A DNA stretch of 64,000 nucleotides from Leptospiraceae bacterium. Its GTDB lineage: Bacteria; Spirochaetota; Leptospiria; Leptospirales; Leptospiraceae. The stretch lies in contig JADJSX010000006.1 of NCBI GenBank assembly GCA_016711485.1, positions 482,001 to 546,000 on the forward strand, written 5' to 3'. Shown one piece after another: positions 55,541-64,000 of the stretch (position 1 is the first letter of the stretch; every line of letters begins with the position of its first letter). The translations under genes were made by a program, and so were the position numbers. The notes under the pieces were generated by a model. It had not been told where the DNA came from, made no database searches, and worked only from the letters and a program-made list of their open reading frames with translations.

Positions 55541-57328
55541 ATGAGTTCGAATGAGTCTTCCAAAAAACCCGTATCTATTCGTAAAAAAATACTTTCCCAT
55601 AAAAGAGCTGGTGTTTCTTTTCCCCTTCTTTCCCTTTTGACAAAAGAGTCTTTTGAAGGCGGGGATTTTCATACCCTCGAGTTAATGGCTGAATGGGGAA
55701 AAAAAACTGGCGTATCCTTGATTCAGATTTTGCCTTTAAACGATTTAGGCAATGGCAGAAGTCCGTACAGTTCCATTTCTGCATTCGCAATTGACCCAAT
55801 TTATATATCTTTACATGCACTTGGGATCAATATAAAAAGTCGAAAAGAAAGAATTATGACTCTAGATATAAATATGTCTAGAGTGAGAGAATTAAAAGTT
55901 CAAAATTTACAAATTTATTACAATAAAATTTTCAATGAGGCCTTAAAAGAAGTTTTAAAAAATTTCATGATTCAACATCTTTGGGTTTCTTCCTATGCAG
56001 CCTTTAAAGTACTTTATAATAAAAATAAAGGCGCGCATTGGCAAAACTGGTCGTACGGAAGAGAGTATTCAATAGAACTCCAAAAGGAAATTCAAAAAGA
56101 AAATGAAGATGAATTTTATTTTATTATTTGGATTCAGTACATCGCGTATCAACAACTTAGAAATGTAAAAATTAAGTTTGAGAAAGAAGGAGTTTTCTTA
56201 AAAGGGGATATGCCTATATTAACTTCTTCCAATAGTGCAGATGTTTGGGCTAGGACATATTTATTTGATTTAAGTCTGAATTCGGGAGCTCCACCTGATA
56301 ATTTTAGCGAAGATGGACAAAATTGGCATTTTCCGGTAATTAATTGGGATAATATGAAACTCGAAGGTTATTCTTGGTGGAAAGAACGACTCGAATACTT
56401 GGAACATTTTTATCATCTGTATCGAATTGATCATGTTTTGGGAATGTATCGAATTTGGGCAATTCCACTTGGTGCAAAATCAGCAAAACTTGGATACTAT
56501 CATCCGCAAATCGGTGTTAAACGAGAAGAGTTTTTAGAGTTAGGTCTTTCGCCTGACGATTTTGTAAAAAGAGGTATTATATATGAATTCCATAAAGATA
56601 AATTTATATTCTATTGGGATTTCTACAAACTAGAAGGATATTATACATTAGCTGAAGATATTAAAAAAATTCTATATCCATTGTCTCACAAACATCTCAA
56701 AGATGATGAATTGGCATGGAGAAAAGATGGAGAAGATATTCTTAATTTCTTTTTTAGTCACACGGAAATGCAGGCATGTGCTGAAGACTTAGGAGCAGTT
56801 CCTTCCTTTGTAAGAGATAGTATCCACGAAAATGAAATTATAGGTTTAGATATTATTCGTTGGACTAGATCTTTTGAAGATGGTAGTTATATACCTGCGG
56901 ATAAATACCGAGAGCTGGCAGTTTCTTCGTTATCTGTTCATGATACTTCGATTGCATTGGATTGGTGGAACATAGCTCCTAAAGCAGATAAAGAAAGTTT
57001 TGCTAAAATAATTAAATTAGAGAATTTAAATTCACCTCCTTCCGTTATAATGAAGGCAATGTTACAATTTTCTTTTTCTGCTAGAAGTCTATTTTCTATA
57101 AATCTTTTACATGACTTTTTATTTGATTCTAAATATTTTCCGGATGAATTAAGTCCAGTCAATATGTTATATCATCCAGAAAAACATAGAATAAATGTTC
57201 CAGGAACACCGGAAGAAAAAAATTGGTCTTACAGGTTTCCTTTTTACGTAGAAGACCTATTAGCAAACGTGAGTCATATGGAAGAAATTCGATTTATGTT
57301 AGAAGAATCAGGACGAATTTATGAATAA
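55541..57328 (+). CDS. malQ: 4-alpha-glucanotransferase (amylomaltase)
   Basis: A 595-residue GH77 enzyme that transfers maltosyl or longer glucan units. Motifs: AGVSFPLLSLLTKESFEGG, LPLNDLGNGRSPYSSISAFA, the nucleophile in YRIDHVLGMYRIW, the acid/base in CAEDLGAVP and the third carboxylate in SVHDTS. No signal peptide. The stop overlaps ispD by eight bases. A cytosolic alpha-amylase lies 4 kb away on the other strand, so the window holds two enzymes of intracellular alpha-glucan turnover. Confidence 0.95.
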   Translation: MSSNESSKKPVSIRKKILSHKRAGVSFPLLSLLTKESFEGGDFHTLELMAEWGKKTGVSLIQILPLNDLGNGRSPYSSISAFAIDPIYISLHALGINIKSRKERIMTLDINMSRVRELKVQNLQIYYNKIFNEALKEVLKNFMIQHLWVSSYAAFKVLYNKNKGAHWQNWSYGREYSIELQKEIQKENEDEFYFIIWIQYIAYQQLRNVKIKFEKEGVFLKGDMPILTSSNSADVWARTYLFDLSLNSGAPPDNFSEDGQNWHFPVINWDNMKLEGYSWWKERLEYLEHFYHLYRIDHVLGMYRIWAIPLGAKSAKLGYYHPQIGVKREEFLELGLSPDDFVKRGIIYEFHKDKFIFYWDFYKLEGYYTLAEDIKKILYPLSHKHLKDDELAWRKDGEDILNFFFSHTEMQACAEDLGAVPSFVRDSIHENEIIGLDIIRWTRSFEDGSYIPADKYRELAVSSLSVHDTSIALDWWNIAPKADKESFAKIIKLENLNSPPSVIMKAMLQFSFSARSLFSINLLHDFLFDSKYFPDELSPVNMLYHPEKHRINVPGTPEEKNWSYRFPFYVEDLLANVSHMEEIRFMLEESGRIYE

Positions 57329-58016
57329 TATTTTTGGAATTATTTTATCCGGTGGGTCTGGAAGTCGAATGAGACTCTCCAAGCCTAAACAATTTTCCAA
57401 ACTGCGAGACATGAGTTTATTAGAACATTCTGTCAAGTCCTTCAACGATTGGGGATTTTTTAAATCAATAGTTGTAGTTTCTAATTTAGATTTTATTGTA
57501 GAGACTGAAAATTCTATTTCCAGATATTTACTAGCAAATGATCGCATTGTTCCAGGTGGAACCACTCGACACGAAAGTTGTATTAAAGGTTTAGAAGCAA
57601 TTCAATACGATGATAAAGATATTATTGTATTCCATGATTCAGCTCGTCCTTTCTTTTTGAAATCAGAATTGCATGCAGTAACAAATGCGGCAGTTATGTA
57701 TGGAGCGGCCTCTATCGCGGATAACGTAACAGAAACGGTAGTTTCCTGTGCAGAGGGAAAAGTAGAGGCCATTTTGAATCGAGACGAAATTAATTTAATA
57801 AAAACACCTCAAGCACTACATACATCTTTACTCTCTATACTACAAAAGGAAAAATTAGAAGAAGATCCAACTGATTTGTGTTCTTGGGCTTTGCAGTTCG
57901 GAGTAAAAACTTTTTTAATAAAGTCAAATCCATTTAATATGAAAATTACTAGAGAAGGGGATTTAGAGATGGCTGAAAAATACTACGATTTATTTAAACA
58001 ATTGGAAGTAAATTAA
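57321..58016 (+). CDS. ispD: 2-C-methyl-D-erythritol 4-phosphate cytidylyltransferase
   Basis: A 231-residue MEP-pathway enzyme producing CDP-methylerythritol. The nucleotide loop GSGSRMRLSKPKQF, the VVVSN segment, GGTTRHES, HDSARPF and the final TREGDLEMAEKY are all typical of IspD. It overlaps malQ upstream (eight bases) and the aldo/keto reductase downstream (one base, TAATG), so it is deeply embedded in the operon. Substrate is DXP-derived, consistent with pdxJ elsewhere in the window. Confidence 0.95.
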   Translation: MNNIFGIILSGGSGSRMRLSKPKQFSKLRDMSLLEHSVKSFNDWGFFKSIVVVSNLDFIVETENSISRYLLANDRIVPGGTTRHESCIKGLEAIQYDDKDIIVFHDSARPFFLKSELHAVTNAAVMYGAASIADNVTETVVSCAEGKVEAILNRDEINLIKTPQALHTSLLSILQKEKLEEDPTDLCSWALQFGVKTFLIKSNPFNMKITREGDLEMAEKYYDLFKQLEVN

Positions 58017-59527
58017 TGGATCCTTTTTCGGATTTATACCATTCTGATTTAATTCAAGGTTATGCCACAAAAGAACACACAAATGAATACTTTCATAGAA
58101 TTTTAAAAGATGAGGATAAGCTTAGTTATTCAGAATTAGATGGAATTAAAATTTCTAGATTGGGGTTTGGATGTTATCGAATCAATCGCGGAAATCCTAT
58201 ATTTGAAAACGCTTTAGAGTTAGCACTTTCAAATGGTATTAATTTAATTGATACGTCTAGTAATTATGGGGATGGATCGAGCGAAACACTCGTTGGTGAA
58301 GTTTTAAAAAACTTAATTCATCAAACCATTATAAAACGAGAAGAAATATTTGTAGTTACGAAAATCGGATACATTCAGGGGAAAAATCTCCAACTCGTCG
58401 AAGAAATGGAGAAAACCGGAAAATCTTTTACTGATTTAGTATACTATAATTCAAATTGTTATCATTGTATCAGCCCCGATTTTTTAGAAGATCAATTAGA
58501 GAGAGCTAGAAAAAGGTTAGGTTTAACTGTAATTGATTCAGTCCTATTGCATAATCCTGAATATTTCCTAATGGATCGTGAAAAACACAATGTAAGTCAA
58601 GAAAAATCTCAACTTGAATACTATCATAGAATAGAAAAGGCATTTCATTTTTTAGAGACAAAAAGGAAACTTGGTGTTATCCGCTCTTTTGGAATATCAA
58701 GTAACACTTTCCCGAAGGAAGAATCTTCCTATACATTTACTTCTCTAGAAAAAGTATTTGAAATAGCCGAAAAAGTTCGTAAAGAGTTAATGTTGCCTTC
58801 CTCTGGATTAAAAATCATTCAATTTCCGGCTAATCTATACGAAACCGGATTTATTACTGAAAAAAATACAAATGGAAAATCCATTGTAGAATTTGCTTAT
58901 GAAAAAAAACTTTTTACTCTTGTAAATCGACCTTTAAATGCCATGAAAAAAAAGGGAGGAATGGATCGGTTAGCCATTTACCGCGGCAAGGATTTAGCAA
59001 TCGTAGAAAAATCTTTGCAAAACTATCAATTGAAACTAAAAGAATTTCAAGATAGTTTATTCCAATCTCTTGGAATCGAACAAGAAGAGTTTACGTTTCT
59101 TACTGTACTTGAAAACTATAAAGATAAATTTTTAAGTGTTGAGCACTATCGTCAAACACTGAATTACAGTATTATACCCCAATTAAAAAAACTTCTCACT
59201 CGAATTGGTAGACTAGATACGAATGGAGAATTTTACGATTCCTATTTACATTTACTAAATGAAGGTATTGAGATTCTAGAACAAGTTATTGAATCAAAAG
59301 AAAGTACGAAAATGATACCATTACTCAAAAAACTAGAAAAGTCTAATTCCACTTTGGTAGATAAAACACTTTCGCAAGCGGCCGTTTTGAGTATACTTTC
59401 GTTTAACGGAATAAATTCAGTTCTAGTTGGCATGAGAAATGAAAATTATGTAAACGATATGTTACCTGTTTTAATTTCTGAATTACCTAAATTTTCAGAG
59501 GAGGAATTTAAGGAATATGAAATTTGA
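58016..59527 (+). CDS. Large aldo/keto reductase family protein
   Basis: A 503-residue protein, considerably longer than the typical 280-350. The barrel start LGFGCYRINRGNP is followed by the catalytic residues D and Y in LIDTSSNYGDGSSE, K in VVTKIG and H in VLLHNPEY. A Tyr/Asn-rich insertion (about 155-180, YYNSNCYHCISPDF) follows the lysine strand, and the C-terminal 190 residues add a helical region before the NADPH-binding end (NSVLVGMRNENYVNDM). Substrate unknown. It overlaps both ispD and the DUF309 gene. Confidence 0.9.
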   Translation: MDPFSDLYHSDLIQGYATKEHTNEYFHRILKDEDKLSYSELDGIKISRLGFGCYRINRGNPIFENALELALSNGINLIDTSSNYGDGSSETLVGEVLKNLIHQTIIKREEIFVVTKIGYIQGKNLQLVEEMEKTGKSFTDLVYYNSNCYHCISPDFLEDQLERARKRLGLTVIDSVLLHNPEYFLMDREKHNVSQEKSQLEYYHRIEKAFHFLETKRKLGVIRSFGISSNTFPKEESSYTFTSLEKVFEIAEKVRKELMLPSSGLKIIQFPANLYETGFITEKNTNGKSIVEFAYEKKLFTLVNRPLNAMKKKGGMDRLAIYRGKDLAIVEKSLQNYQLKLKEFQDSLFQSLGIEQEEFTFLTVLENYKDKFLSVEHYRQTLNYSIIPQLKKLLTRIGRLDTNGEFYDSYLHLLNEGIEILEQVIESKESTKMIPLLKKLEKSNSTLVDKTLSQAAVLSILSFNGINSVLVGMRNENYVNDMLPVLISELPKFSEEEFKEYEI

Positions 59528-59969
59528 TCCGGATGTTTACCCTATACTAGAAAAAATCAGCAAACATTCTACGCCAGAGGAAACTCGAGAGTATGCGTTT
59601 TTACATGCTCTAGATTTTTTTCGAAATAAAAAGTATTTTGAAGCTCATGAGGTGTGGGAGTTTCAATGGAAAAAGGAAACAGGCGATTGTAAGTTATTCA
59701 TTCAATCACTCATTCAAATATCTGTAGCGATGAATAAAATCTATGTTAATGTTAATCTTGTAGGTGCTCTATCACAAACCAACTTAGCTTTAGAAAAACT
59801 AAAATTATTGGAGGAAAATATTTCTCTACCTTCGAATGCAAAAAATTTTCTAGCGAGTACTATTACGAACTTAAACCTTTTAGTTTATTTACTTACAAAT
59901 GAATTAGAATATACTACTTATTTGCCGCCCGAATTTCCGGATGATTGTTATCTATTTTTTATATCGTAA
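59517..59969 (+). CDS. DUF309 family protein
   Basis: A 150-residue helical protein with the DUF309 signature FFRNKKYFEAHEVWEFQWK followed by LFIQSLIQISVAMNK. The histidine in EAHEVWE is the conserved polar centre of the family; its biochemical role is not known. The start overlaps the aldo/keto reductase stop by 11 bases, and it closes the malQ-ispD operon, 23 bases before the convergent PPK2 gene. Confidence 0.88.
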   Translation: MKFDPDVYPILEKISKHSTPEETREYAFLHALDFFRNKKYFEAHEVWEFQWKKETGDCKLFIQSLIQISVAMNKIYVNVNLVGALSQTNLALEKLKLLEENISLPSNAKNFLASTITNLNLLVYLLTNELEYTTYLPPEFPDDCYLFFIS

Positions 59970-59992
59970 AATAATTCCTGCAAAATCAAAGT

Positions 59993-60733
59993 TCATGAAA
60001 ATTTAGAAGGAATATTTAATTCGTTTTCAAGACGGTCACAAAATATTCTTAACACTTCTGTTCTTGCAAAGTATTTATCATTGGCTGGAATTATATGCCA
60101 AGGAGAATTAGGTTTATGAGTTCTAGAAAAAGTTTCTTCTGCCGCTTCTTCATACAATAGCCATTTTTCTCGATTTCGCCAATCTTCATCAGTTAGTTTC
60201 CATCTTTTGAGAGGATCATCCTTACGGGCATTGAACCTAGTTAATTGTTCTTCTGAAGATATATGAAGCCAAAATTTTATAATGATTGTTCCTGCATCTG
60301 TTAAGTCTTCTTCAAAATTAACAATTTCTCCATATGATCTTTCCCATTCTTCCTGTTTTGCAAATCCTTCAACTCTCTCTACTAAAACTCTTCCATACCA
60401 AGATCTATCAAATATACCAATATTTCCGTATCCAGGAAGTTTTGTCCAAAATCTCCAGAGATAATGGTGATTACGTTCTACTTCGTTTGGAGCTGCAATT
60501 GATATAACTGTATAGAGTCTCGGATCAATCCTTGAGGTTAATCGTCGTATAGCCCCACCTTTGCCGGCGGCATCCCAACCTTCGAATACAAGGATAATAC
60601 TTCTTTTTTTCTTATAACTAAAATGCGAGTAACGTCTTGCTCTTTCTTGCAATTCGTCTATGATTTTTTTATATTCTTTATTTGTTAGGGATTCAGAAAA
60701 ATTTATATTTTGAAATTTAAATTTATTATTCAT
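59993..60733 (-). CDS. PPK2-family polyphosphate kinase, catalytic half
   Basis: A 246-residue PPK2 domain. Walker A EGWDAAGKGG retains the catalytic aspartate, then the DP-x-Y region (IDPRLYTV), YLWRFWTKLPGYG, Walker B FDRSWYGRVLVERVEG and the lid-type KDDPLKRWKL. These enzymes transfer phosphate between polyphosphate and nucleotides. The two-domain enzyme polyphosphate:AMP phosphotransferase has this as its active C-terminal half; here the equivalent N-terminal half is the separate gene that precedes it, overlapping by one base (TAATG). Confidence 0.93.
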   Translation of the reverse strand: MNNKFKFQNINFSESLTNKEYKKIIDELQERARRYSHFSYKKKRSIILVFEGWDAAGKGGAIRRLTSRIDPRLYTVISIAAPNEVERNHHYLWRFWTKLPGYGNIGIFDRSWYGRVLVERVEGFAKQEEWERSYGEIVNFEEDLTDAGTIIIKFWLHISSEEQLTRFNARKDDPLKRWKLTDEDWRNREKWLLYEEAAEETFSRTHKPNSPWHIIPANDKYFARTEVLRIFCDRLENELNIPSKFS

Positions 60734-61497
60734 TAGATTGCCTGCTGTTCTTGGTTTTTTAATATGAGTAACATTTGTTTGGAGTCTAATTTTAATTTTT
60801 CTTCTAAAATTCGAATAATCGATTCCATTACAAATATCCTACAATAGTATTTATTTTTTGCGGAAACAATATTCCATGGACAAATTTGTGTATCTGTTTT
60901 ATTTAAATATTCTTCATATAAACGTTCATAACTTGAATAATTTTTGAGTTGTTTCCAATCGCTTTCGGATACCATCCATTTTTTTCCTTCATCGCTTGCT
61001 TTCTTGAATCGTTTTTTTTGTTCTTTCGGAGAGATATTTAAGAAATATTTTAAAATAATGTATCGATCAGCGTGGAGTGTTTCTTCAAAATTTAAAATTG
61101 ATTTAAATGCGTCATTGTATTCTCTTTTGTTGATTACTCTTTCCTGTTTTTCATAACTAACTCTCGAATACCAAGAACCATCAAAAATAGCATTTTCTCC
61201 GTAGAGTGGAAGTCGATTCCAATAATCATATAAAAAATGATGAGTTTTATTTTTTTCTTCGGAATTTTCCAAGGAGTAAACGCGGAGTTTGCGCGGATCT
61301 AATCGAGTAGTGATACTTTTTAATAGATCTCCTTTTCCAGATCCTGCCCATCCTTCTAAAATGAGAATGGTTGCCTTTTTTTGTTTACTGGCTTCACTGA
61401 AAAGAATGTACAATCTTTCTTGTAAATCTTTTTCCACTACATCGTAAGCTGATTTTCCCACTGAGGGAGATTGGTCGAAATCTTTTAAATGCATCAT
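60733..61497 (-). CDS. PPK2-like domain protein, divergent N-terminal half
   Basis: A 254-residue PPK2-like protein. The P-loop is EGWAGSGKGD, in which the catalytic aspartate of the canonical GWDAAGKGG is alanine, and Walker B reads FDGSWYSRV instead of DRSWYGRV. LPLYGENAIF, KWMVSESDWKQ and NIVSAKNKYYCR follow the PPK2 pattern. So it is probably inactive and structural, as in the N-terminal half of polyphosphate:AMP phosphotransferases. It overlaps the catalytic-half gene by one base. Activity should be checked before naming. Confidence 0.88.
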   Translation of the reverse strand: MMHLKDFDQSPSVGKSAYDVVEKDLQERLYILFSEASKQKKATILILEGWAGSGKGDLLKSITTRLDPRKLRVYSLENSEEKNKTHHFLYDYWNRLPLYGENAIFDGSWYSRVSYEKQERVINKREYNDAFKSILNFEETLHADRYIILKYFLNISPKEQKKRFKKASDEGKKWMVSESDWKQLKNYSSYERLYEEYLNKTDTQICPWNIVSAKNKYYCRIFVMESIIRILEEKLKLDSKQMLLILKNQEQQAI

Positions 61498-61574
61498 AGT
61501 ATCCCTATTTAATAAACTATTTTCTTTTTGGAAAGATTTTTTTACTTACCTAAGTTCATTAATTCCAAATAAAT

Positions 61575-61605
61575 GATAAAAGAAAAATTTTATTTTTCTT
61601 TTATC
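61575..61605. terminator. AT-rich hairpin at the alpha-amylase stop
   Basis: gataaaagaaaaat and atttttcttttatc pair perfectly around ttt. One arm is inside the last amylase codons. Weak AT-only stem; could terminate on the minus strand because a T-rich arm is transcribed last. Confidence 0.4.
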
Positions 61606-62831
61606 CACACAGTCCATTCATTTTGTTTTTGATATCCTATTTTCCAATCTGGACCAGGGTCATAGAAGTTGGAACCAACGGAGATAGCAAGGGTTTCCTT
61701 TCCTGATTCATTTAAAATAATTCCTGCAAAGCCTGAATGATTTTTAGTTAAATCAATCCAGTCTGATTTTGCGACAATTTCTGCCTTATTTCGCAAAGCG
61801 ATCAAATGTTTAATTTCATCTTTTAATCCCCAATCAAAACAATCAGGCCAATATACACAAGGAGTTCCGGGTGTAGAAAGAATAAATGCATAGGCGGAAG
61901 ATTTATAGTGAGGAGGGCAGGGCCAACACTCTTGCCCCCAACCATTTGCTGAACTAAATGGTGAAGAGCCCATATCGTGATTGTCAACAAATGTAACAAC
62001 AGAAGATCTTTCGTCAGGATTTTTTCGTAAATTTAAACCAAATTTGAGATTATTTGGATCTGCAGTTTGAATTTCCCGCTTGAGGCAAATGTCAAACGCA
62101 CAACCTTTTGAATCACGAGCCCATCCTAATATTCGATCTGCTTCAAATTGTCCGTACTTTTGAACCATAGGATCGTTAGTTAAGTAGGGGGAACTTTGCC
62201 AGTATTCGCCTACTGAAAAGTATTCTATTTCCTTTGTTTTTTTTATCCAATCAATCACTTCCTCTATTGCATATCCCCAAACATAGTCCCATCTCCATCC
62301 ATCTACACCGCATTCTATCATTAGTTCATCCATTGCTGAAACAAAATGTGCGTTAACTTCTGGATAATCAAGGGCTAAGTCATATTTGCCGTCCATAAAT
62401 GTCCCTCCCGTGTCACGTCTACCGATACTCCAATGTGGTCCTGGGTGCGGCCAAATATCCTCTTGCATTCTACTTCCGTCTCGGTGATTTGTTACTAGAT
62501 CTACAATTACTTTTATTCCAAGAGAATGTAATTTTGAAATTAGATCGGTTAATTCTTGTTTGCTTCCATAACGAGAATTTAAATTAAAGTCTCTCCAAAA
62601 ATACCCCTCGCCACCTCCGTGTTTGCCATTACTTTCCCAGAGAGAATCGTCAATCCAAGGAGGCGGGAGGTAAACAATGGTAAACCCAATATCTGCAATT
62701 TCCTCTGCCATATTTGTGAGGACTTTGTACCAAGACTCATGCCGCCAGTCCATAGTACCTGTACCCTTTGTTTTAACTAAATTCCAGTGAAATGCTTGTA
62801 GTATAATATCTTTACCCGATCCACGTGCCAT
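61590..62831 (-). CDS. Intracellular alpha-amylase (GH13)
   Basis: A 413-residue glycoside hydrolase without signal peptide, so cytosolic. Catalytic nucleophile in CGVDGWRWDYVWGY, general acid in FSVGEYWQS and third acid in FVDNHDMGSSP; LVTNHRDG is the conserved barrel strand 3/4 motif. It degrades alpha-1,4-glucans and probably mobilises stored glycogen together with malQ. It is upstream of the PPK2-like pair on the same strand with 92 bases between, so co-transcription is possible. Confidence 0.93.
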   Translation of the reverse strand: MARGSGKDIILQAFHWNLVKTKGTGTMDWRHESWYKVLTNMAEEIADIGFTIVYLPPPWIDDSLWESNGKHGGGEGYFWRDFNLNSRYGSKQELTDLISKLHSLGIKVIVDLVTNHRDGSRMQEDIWPHPGPHWSIGRRDTGGTFMDGKYDLALDYPEVNAHFVSAMDELMIECGVDGWRWDYVWGYAIEEVIDWIKKTKEIEYFSVGEYWQSSPYLTNDPMVQKYGQFEADRILGWARDSKGCAFDICLKREIQTADPNNLKFGLNLRKNPDERSSVVTFVDNHDMGSSPFSSANGWGQECWPCPPHYKSSAYAFILSTPGTPCVYWPDCFDWGLKDEIKHLIALRNKAEIVAKSDWIDLTKNHSGFAGIILNESGKETLAISVGSNFYDPGPDWKIGYQKQNEWTVWIKEK

Positions 62832-63043
62832 AAGTTCCTCCGATTAATAATTGACTGTATCAGTGACAGAACTTTTTACTTCAGTGGATAAAAACAGTCA
62901 AAGATTTTCATACTTTAGGAAATAGAAAATGTTTGTAAACAGTTATTTGTAATCTTACCTTAGAGTGTATCATAGAAGATGTTTATTTACTTATAAAATG
63001 CAAATTTAAAGCGCCTCTCACTTTTCAGAAAGGCTTTTCTTCG
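62832..63043. other. Gap between GltS-like gene and alpha-amylase
   Basis: 212 bases without ORF. A possible bulged stem with arms aaagcgcct and aggctttt around 63009-63035 could end the upstream symporter transcript. Nothing else seen. Confidence 0.4.
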
Positions 63044-64000
63044 CTATAGGTATTTTTTTTTAGACCAAATTCCTGCAAAATACATGGCAGATAGAAATAA
63101 GATTAATACAATTAAAACTAAATACGGGTTGAAGATATTCAATAGATAGGGAAGGGATAATGTCAATACTCCACCACCAATAAAGGGCGAGGTAAATGGC
63201 GCGGCTTCAGCATATACTTTTAAAGCTTTGGTTTTACAATCGGGATCAACCATTTTCATGAGCATAAGTCCAATTCCAGTCGTCCCATTGACCATTCCAA
63301 AATTGATTAAACTAAGTTCAAAAGAATACTCATCCTTTATAAGTTTTGGACGAACAATGAAATGACAAAAAATATTCCAACAAAATCCACACGCAAATAA
63401 AATTCCAAGAGGAATAATTGCATCTGAAATTACCTTCATATCAATACTTGCAATACCAGAAAATATGAGTAGTTCCATGAATATATTTGAGGCTAAATTG
63501 ATAATACCATTGTTTATTAAAAATTCATGTTTTATAATTTTTAAAAATGTTTTTAATATTACCCCGCCAATTAATGCGTAAACAAATAAAGGGAGAGAAG
63601 GAACAAGTCTTTTTAGAATTGCAAAAACAGAGCCATCACTGATGTAATCTAATAAACTAATAACGTTGTCTTTTATAAAAGAACCAATCAAAAAAGCTCC
63701 AAAAATTAAGGTAAGAGTAATAATTACTTTGATTGGTTCTACACTTATTTTTTCTTCCTCTTCTTGGACAGTACCGGATCCTCTTTCGCGTTTAATCAGT
63801 ATTATCCCACCTACAATTCCAAGAATCAATCCGACTGTCGCACTAAAGAGTCCATATTCTTGTCCATTTGCAAGACCATTGTCAATAAATGATTGATTCA
63901 TTGCTACTGCCGTACCATGTCCGCCGGCAAAGCCAGTTTCTAAAACAGAGGTAAAAGCTAACGGTAAATCAAAAAAAGGTTTGAATAAAAAAATACAAAG
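63044..64000 (-). CDS. GltS-type sodium/glutamate symporter (5' end outside window)
   Basis: The frame is open from the right window edge to the stop at 63044. An ATG at 63901 (MNQSFIDNG) is internal: upstream codons continue sense reading and encode the family motif ETGFAGGHGTAVAM. About eight membrane helices follow, with a hydrophilic loop (KRERGSGTVQEEEEKISVEP), the second family motif VNGTTGIGLMLMKMVDPD, and SPFIGGGVL. GltS imports glutamate with sodium; glutamate dehydrogenase elsewhere in the window fits such a diet, but the substrate is only inferred. The missing part is the N-terminal third. Confidence 0.9.
   Translation of the reverse strand, partial: LCIFLFKPFFDLPLAFTSVLETGFAGGHGTAVAMNQSFIDNGLANGQEYGLFSATVGLILGIVGGIILIKRERGSGTVQEEEEKISVEPIKVIITLTLIFGAFLIGSFIKDNVISLLDYISDGSVFAILKRLVPSLPLFVYALIGGVILKTFLKIIKHEFLINNGIINLASNIFMELLIFSGIASIDMKVISDAIIPLGILFACGFCWNIFCHFIVRPKLIKDEYSFELSLINFGMVNGTTGIGLMLMKMVDPDCKTKALKVYAEAAPFTSPFIGGGVLTLSLPYLLNIFNPYLVLIVLILFLSAMYFAGIWSKKKYL

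Noticed and set aside
1..64000. CRISPR array, rRNA, prophage or plasmid functions
   Set aside because: No regularly spaced direct repeats, no rRNA-like sequence and no phage structural, integrase or replication genes were seen; the IS is the only mobile element recognised.

Overview
The window looks like a chromosomal segment of a spirochaete of the Leptospira group (family Leptospiraceae). This is inferred from low GC (about one third by eye), three class III nucleotide cyclases with different membrane or HAMP front ends, a membrane-anchored AraC-type regulator, a GAF-GAF-SpoIIE phosphatase, short lipoprotein signals, and core genes (purL, rpmB, obgE, proB, uvrC, recN, ispD, pdxJ, nth). No 16S or other phylogenetic marker RNA is present, so the assignment rests on gene content.

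Layout. 1-5669 (minus): a three-gene signalling/secreted unit, with a PAS histidine kinase, a REC-PAS-PAS response regulator, then a very long secreted protein full of aromatic F-P-x-Y motifs that runs off the left edge. 5910-10235: msrB, an ABC-F ATPase, and an overlapping patatin/pdxJ pair. 10276-18774 (all minus): a cyclase interrupted by an in-frame TAG, a second cyclase, a lipoprotein, purL, a release-factor-like rescue protein, a thioesterase, nth and rpmB. 19346-22957 (minus): aldose epimerase, REC-GGDEF-EAL protein, family 2 glycosyltransferase. 23322-29682: ornithine-type decarboxylase, a complete but frame-broken IS3-family insertion with a CCT target duplication that cut the tail of a small cysteine-rich secreted protein, a Ca/Na-exchanger-type antiporter, and recN preceded by a structured leader with a five-codon upstream ORF.

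29830-41986: MBL-fold hydrolase, a secreted protein, GAF/PP2C phosphatase, AraC-like regulator, Cys-cluster protein, obgE-proB, PrsW-like protease with zinc ribbons, a single-domain response regulator, ddl, cheR (TTG start) and tRNA-Arg(UCG) just upstream of it. 42065-49614: NAD-glutamate dehydrogenase, DUF3592 lipoprotein, uvrC, REC-histidine kinase. 49586-55434 (minus): a tightly overlapping operon of a cyclase, a FecR/FN3 protein and a protein with two blocks of exact 12-residue repeats. 55541-59969 (plus): malQ-ispD-aldo/keto reductase-DUF309, all overlapping. 59993-64000 (minus): a polyphosphate:AMP phosphotransferase split into two ORFs, an intracellular alpha-amylase and the C-terminal part of a GltS-type symporter.

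Most interesting for follow-up: the cyclase-FecR-dodecapeptide-repeat operon, the recN leader, the in-frame amber codon in a cyclase gene, the left-edge F-P-x-Y protein, the split PPK2 pair, and at least two short dispersed intergenic repeat families. About half of the gene content is signalling. I found no CRISPR array, rRNA or prophage.
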